64,000 nt of DNA from assembly GCA_002943765.1 (NCBI GenBank), contig PQWQ01000037.1:186001-250000 (forward strand). The letters are read 5' to 3'. The stretch's first letter is position 1; each line of letters begins with the position of its first letter. Under the pieces are notes generated by a model. The model saw only the letters and a list, made by a program, of their open reading frames with translations, was not told the DNA's origin and made no database searches. This DNA is from Psoroptes ovis. Taxonomy: Eukaryota; Arthropoda; Arachnida; Sarcoptiformes; Psoroptidae. Shown here one piece after another: positions 61,501-64,000 of the stretch. A program made the translations under genes and the position numbers.

Positions 61501-62662
61501 TCGTACATTTCGATCCTTGTTTTCCTTCAAAATTTTCCTGAATTTCATTTTTTGAAAATTGAAAATAATTCCAATATGCTTTGAATGCTTTCATTTCCAT
61601 AAAAAATAATGACCAAAATAGCATCTATATGCTTCACCTGCACCATCATCAGTATCATCATTATCATCTGCTGGCGCTACATCATCATCATCATCATCAT
61701 GTACATCATCATCTGCATCACCACCGATATTATTGTCATCAATGATTGTTGTTGGTGATCAACAACAACAACAACAACCACACAATCATCATCATCATCA
61801 CCTTCATAATCATCATCATCAACAGCCACAGCATCATTCGAATCATTCGAATCATCTTCATTCATCAATACATTCACAACAACAACAACAGCTTCATCAA
61901 CTTCACCAACAACAACAGCACTTTAATCAACCATCACCTTTATCTCATCAACAACAACAACAGCTCCATCATGATGGTGGTGGTGGTGGCCATCATCATC
62001 TTCATAATCACCATCATCAAAATGAACATCAAAATTCACACCTTATGTCTCAACATCATCCACATCATCATCAACAACAACATCACCACCATCAATCATC
62101 TTATGATCAGCAACAGCAACAATCAATGATGGATAGCTATACAACAAATGGTGGTTTTACACATCCGACATTGAATTCAGCCAACGGGACAAATCATTCG
62201 AATGGTGGTGGTGGTGCGGGTGGTGGATTGAATGCTTTGTCAAATATTTCCAATACAGTGGCGACATCTTCATCATCGTTTTTTTCTACCACTGGTACTT
62301 CACCACCACCATTAACACCGAACGGTATCCTTAGTGGGCTGCACTCGTTTTTATTCGCTGATTCAGTAAATGGTTTAGTTGATCCATTTGTTGTCGATAC
62401 GATGACAGGCAGTTCGTCGATGGTCGTCGATAGTTTATCATCTTGTTTATCGGCTTCAGCTTGTACACCTTCATCATCATCAAATGATGATTCAGATGGT
62501 ATTGTCGGTCAACAACAAACACCGAACGGTGCCACCAGCAGCAGCCATAGTCCCAATGTCAATGGTGCACCATCGTCTTATTCATCGACAACATTACCAT
62601 CATCAGCTACATCAGCTATAGCCTCTGCATCATTACGTTTGCCTCCATTTTGTTCAATTTAA
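55530..62662 (+). CDS. SRF: Serum response factor (MADS-box transcription factor), about 717 aa
   Basis: Four exons: 55530-56081, 58555-58831, 58904-59187 and 61622-62662. The MADS core is almost invariant: GRVKIKMEFIDNKLRRYTTF, then SKRKTGIMKK, a splice (AAG|GTTAGT ... ATAG|GCATAC), then AYELSTLTGTQVMLLVASE and VYTFATRKLQPMI with LIQTCLNSPD. SRF binds CArG boxes as a dimer and drives actin, muscle and growth-factor response genes in the nucleus. MADS plus SAM lies at about 150-240. The flanks are far more low-complexity than usual: Asn/Gln/Ser runs before it, and after it Gly, Asn, Ser and long His/Gln runs, which make it longer than human SRF (508). The frame is open back to 55410 (no ATG there; a stop precedes it), so the start could instead be in an upstream exon; 55530 is the first in-frame ATG. 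Exon 4 is placed by phase and composition; the C-terminal end is less sure than the MADS exons. Confidence 0.88.
56451..56531. mobile_element. Hairpin MITE family 1, type A, copy 35
   Basis: The ends are TTAGATTGTCCGATAAGTTC and AACTTTTCGGACACCCTAA, with TA on both sides; intronic in SRF. Confidence 0.9.
57459..57539. mobile_element. Hairpin MITE family 1, type A, copy 36
   Basis: The ends are TTAGGCTGTCCGATAAGTTT and AACTTTTCGGACAACCTAA; intronic in SRF. Confidence 0.9.
57892..57976. mobile_element. Hairpin MITE family 1, type B (forward), copy 37
   Basis: The left end is eroded (TAAGGGTTTGTCCGAAAAGT). The core is TTATTCGGATTAATCGAAT and the right end TTTTCGGACAACCTTGA; intronic in SRF. 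Confidence 0.82.
58121..58202. mobile_element. Hairpin MITE family 1, type A, copy 38
   Basis: The ends are TTTGGTTGTCCGAAAAGTTT and AACTTTTCGGACAACTTTGA, with a nearly perfect stem through GCCGATTTTCC; 350 bp upstream of SRF exon 2. Confidence 0.9.
59188..61621 (+). other. SRF intron 3 (2.4 kb) with one MITE and a possible alternative last exon
   Basis: GTAAGG donor and AAAATAG acceptor. It contains the type-B MITE at 60259. A splice-acceptor-preceded frame at 59969-60082 could be an alternative terminal exon (see findings). Other frames here are AT-biased. Confidence 0.6.
60259..60341. mobile_element. Hairpin MITE family 1, type B (forward), copy 39
   Basis: The ends are TTTAGCCTGTCCGAAAAGTT and AACTTTTCGGACAACCTAA, with TCATTCGGCTTAATCGAAT inside, near-identical to the core at 7294. 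Confidence 0.88.
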
Positions 62663-64000
62663 AATAATTCTTGACAATTCTTTGATACCTTGTTGTTTTT
62701 CCGCAAGCAAAATGCCATAATTTTACTATTTTTTTTGAAATTCTATAACCCTTTGATTACTATTTTTTTCAATTGTTGCTCGTTGAGTTTTACCCTGATT
62801 TTTTTATTTTGTTATTTTTTAAATTTTAAATTATTTTATTTTTAATTTTGTTGTTTATTCAAAGCTTGCTCTGTTCAATGTTATCACACACATTTATATA
62901 TTTGAATAATTTCAATTTTTGCACCTTGCAAACCTTAGTTTTTGGACACTTTTTGCAATTTTCCAATTAAATTTCTTTTCTTCACAGATACAAGACCCTT
63001 GGAAGGTCTTCTTGAAATTGTCTTTTCAAAAACAAATATATTTTAAAAGATGTTTGAAGATCTCTCTTTGATGCAATTCTATGTATTGTTTTTTTCTCTC
63101 AACAAAATTAAATTAATTAAAATTCAATTGTCTTAAGACTATTTGACTTAAAACTATAGCCTTTGAATATGATGAAAATTGATATTTATTTCTAAATTGT
63201 ATTCTAAGATTTCTAAACAAAATGTTTTTCATTTTTTTAAAATTGTAAATATTTTAAATTTTTGAAATTTCGACTGTTTTTCGACTATCTATTTGTTTCA
63301 AAATCTTTGATTATTGTTTTTTGTTGTCTTTGGACACATAATCATCAATCAAACAACAAACAAATACGTTTGATTTCAATCATTGCGATTTGTTTTGTTT
63401 TGTTGAAAATTGTTAAAAATTCAATTTTTTTCATTGTTGTTTTATTCAAAGTGTTATAAATTTTGTTTGTTTTTTGATTTTTTGAAAAATATTTGAAATT
63501 TTAAATAATTTACAAGGTTTCAAGTTTTAATTCGTAGTTTTCAAATTGATTTTCGTAGTTTTGAATGTAATTTTAAACCGTGAAATTACGAAATTAAATT
63601 TCAAAACTACGAAATTTAATTTTAAAACACCGAATTTAAACTTGAGGCTCTTTTTCTGATTTTCTTTTTTTTTTTTTTTTTTTTTTTGCTGGCCAAATAG
63701 CCAAAGCTATTTGGCGCTTTTCACATTGAACAATTACTCATCAAAAAATGAATCGATTGGGCGTGTGTAAATTGCCTAATCAACTAATCAATTCATAATT
63801 ATTAACAATGAATATATGACAGGTGAATGAATGAATGAATGAATAATAACATTATTATTATTGCAATTGAATTGAATTGAATCAAATGTAATATAAATTA
63901 GTAATGAATATTGTTTAATATATTAGAAGGTTTAGGCCTGTCAAATTTTAATATTATTTTTTCAAAAATAGCCGCCAATTTTGCAAATTTTACAAATGAT
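62663..64000. other. Region downstream of SRF
   Basis: AT-rich with long T tracts, including a run of more than 20 T near 63668; probably SRF 3' UTR followed by intergenic DNA. It holds one family-2 MITE at 63512. No coding sequence is recognised. Confidence 0.5.
63512..63650. mobile_element. Palindromic MITE family 2, copy 6
   Basis: The left arm is ACAAGGTTTCAAGTTTTAAT and the right arm is CGAATTTAAACTTGAGGCTC. Inner blocks TTCGTAGTTTTGAA and TTCAAAACTACGAAA are complementary. The right terminus is diverged from CCCTGT. Confidence 0.82.

Overview
The window looks like nuclear DNA of a small-genome arthropod, most likely an acariform mite. The evidence is a strongly AT-rich background, many introns of only 58-72 nt, coding regions full of Asn, Gln, His and Ser runs, animal signalling and mitochondrial genes (p120 RasGAP, SRF, the trifunctional enzyme alpha chain), and a secreted bacterial-type P60/amidase-effector-like enzyme of a kind known from house dust mites and ticks. 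No species can be fixed from sequence alone. Exon structures were built by hand from splice sites and family alignment from memory, and are not backed by transcripts.

Layout. 1-8.3 kb is non-coding and repeat-rich; it holds a 1.28-kb TA-flanked inverted-repeat element and many short MITEs. 8.37-11.71 kb (minus) is one giant low-complexity first exon of an unrecognised gene that continues out of the window. 11.7-23.1 kb is again non-coding with MITEs. 23.1-40.5 kb is a compact gene cluster: Rab escort protein (+), p120 RasGAP/RASA1 (-, convergent), a type I membrane orphan (+), HADHA (-), DcpS scavenger decapping enzyme (-), the secreted P60/amidase-like enzyme (-), and a second single-pass membrane orphan (+, divergent from the enzyme gene). 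40.5-55.4 kb is gene-poor and MITE-dense. 55.5-62.7 kb (+) is serum response factor (SRF) in four coding exons.

The genes are not a single pathway but an ordinary metazoan neighbourhood. RASA1 and SRF act at opposite ends of Ras/MAPK-responsive signalling. REP serves Rab prenylation. HADHA works in mitochondrial beta-oxidation and DcpS in mRNA decay. The probable transferred antibacterial enzyme sits between DcpS and an orphan membrane protein.

The most unusual points are: 39 recognisable copies of one roughly 80-bp TA-flanked hairpin MITE family in 64 kb, in several sub-types, strongly depleted from the gene cluster; a copy that makes up most of an otherwise 70-nt intron; two copies bracketed by duplicated flanking sequence; a 57-nt phase-0 micro-exon that puts a Pro-rich 19-residue insert inside the RasGAP catalytic domain; and the bacterial-type secreted amidase-like gene.
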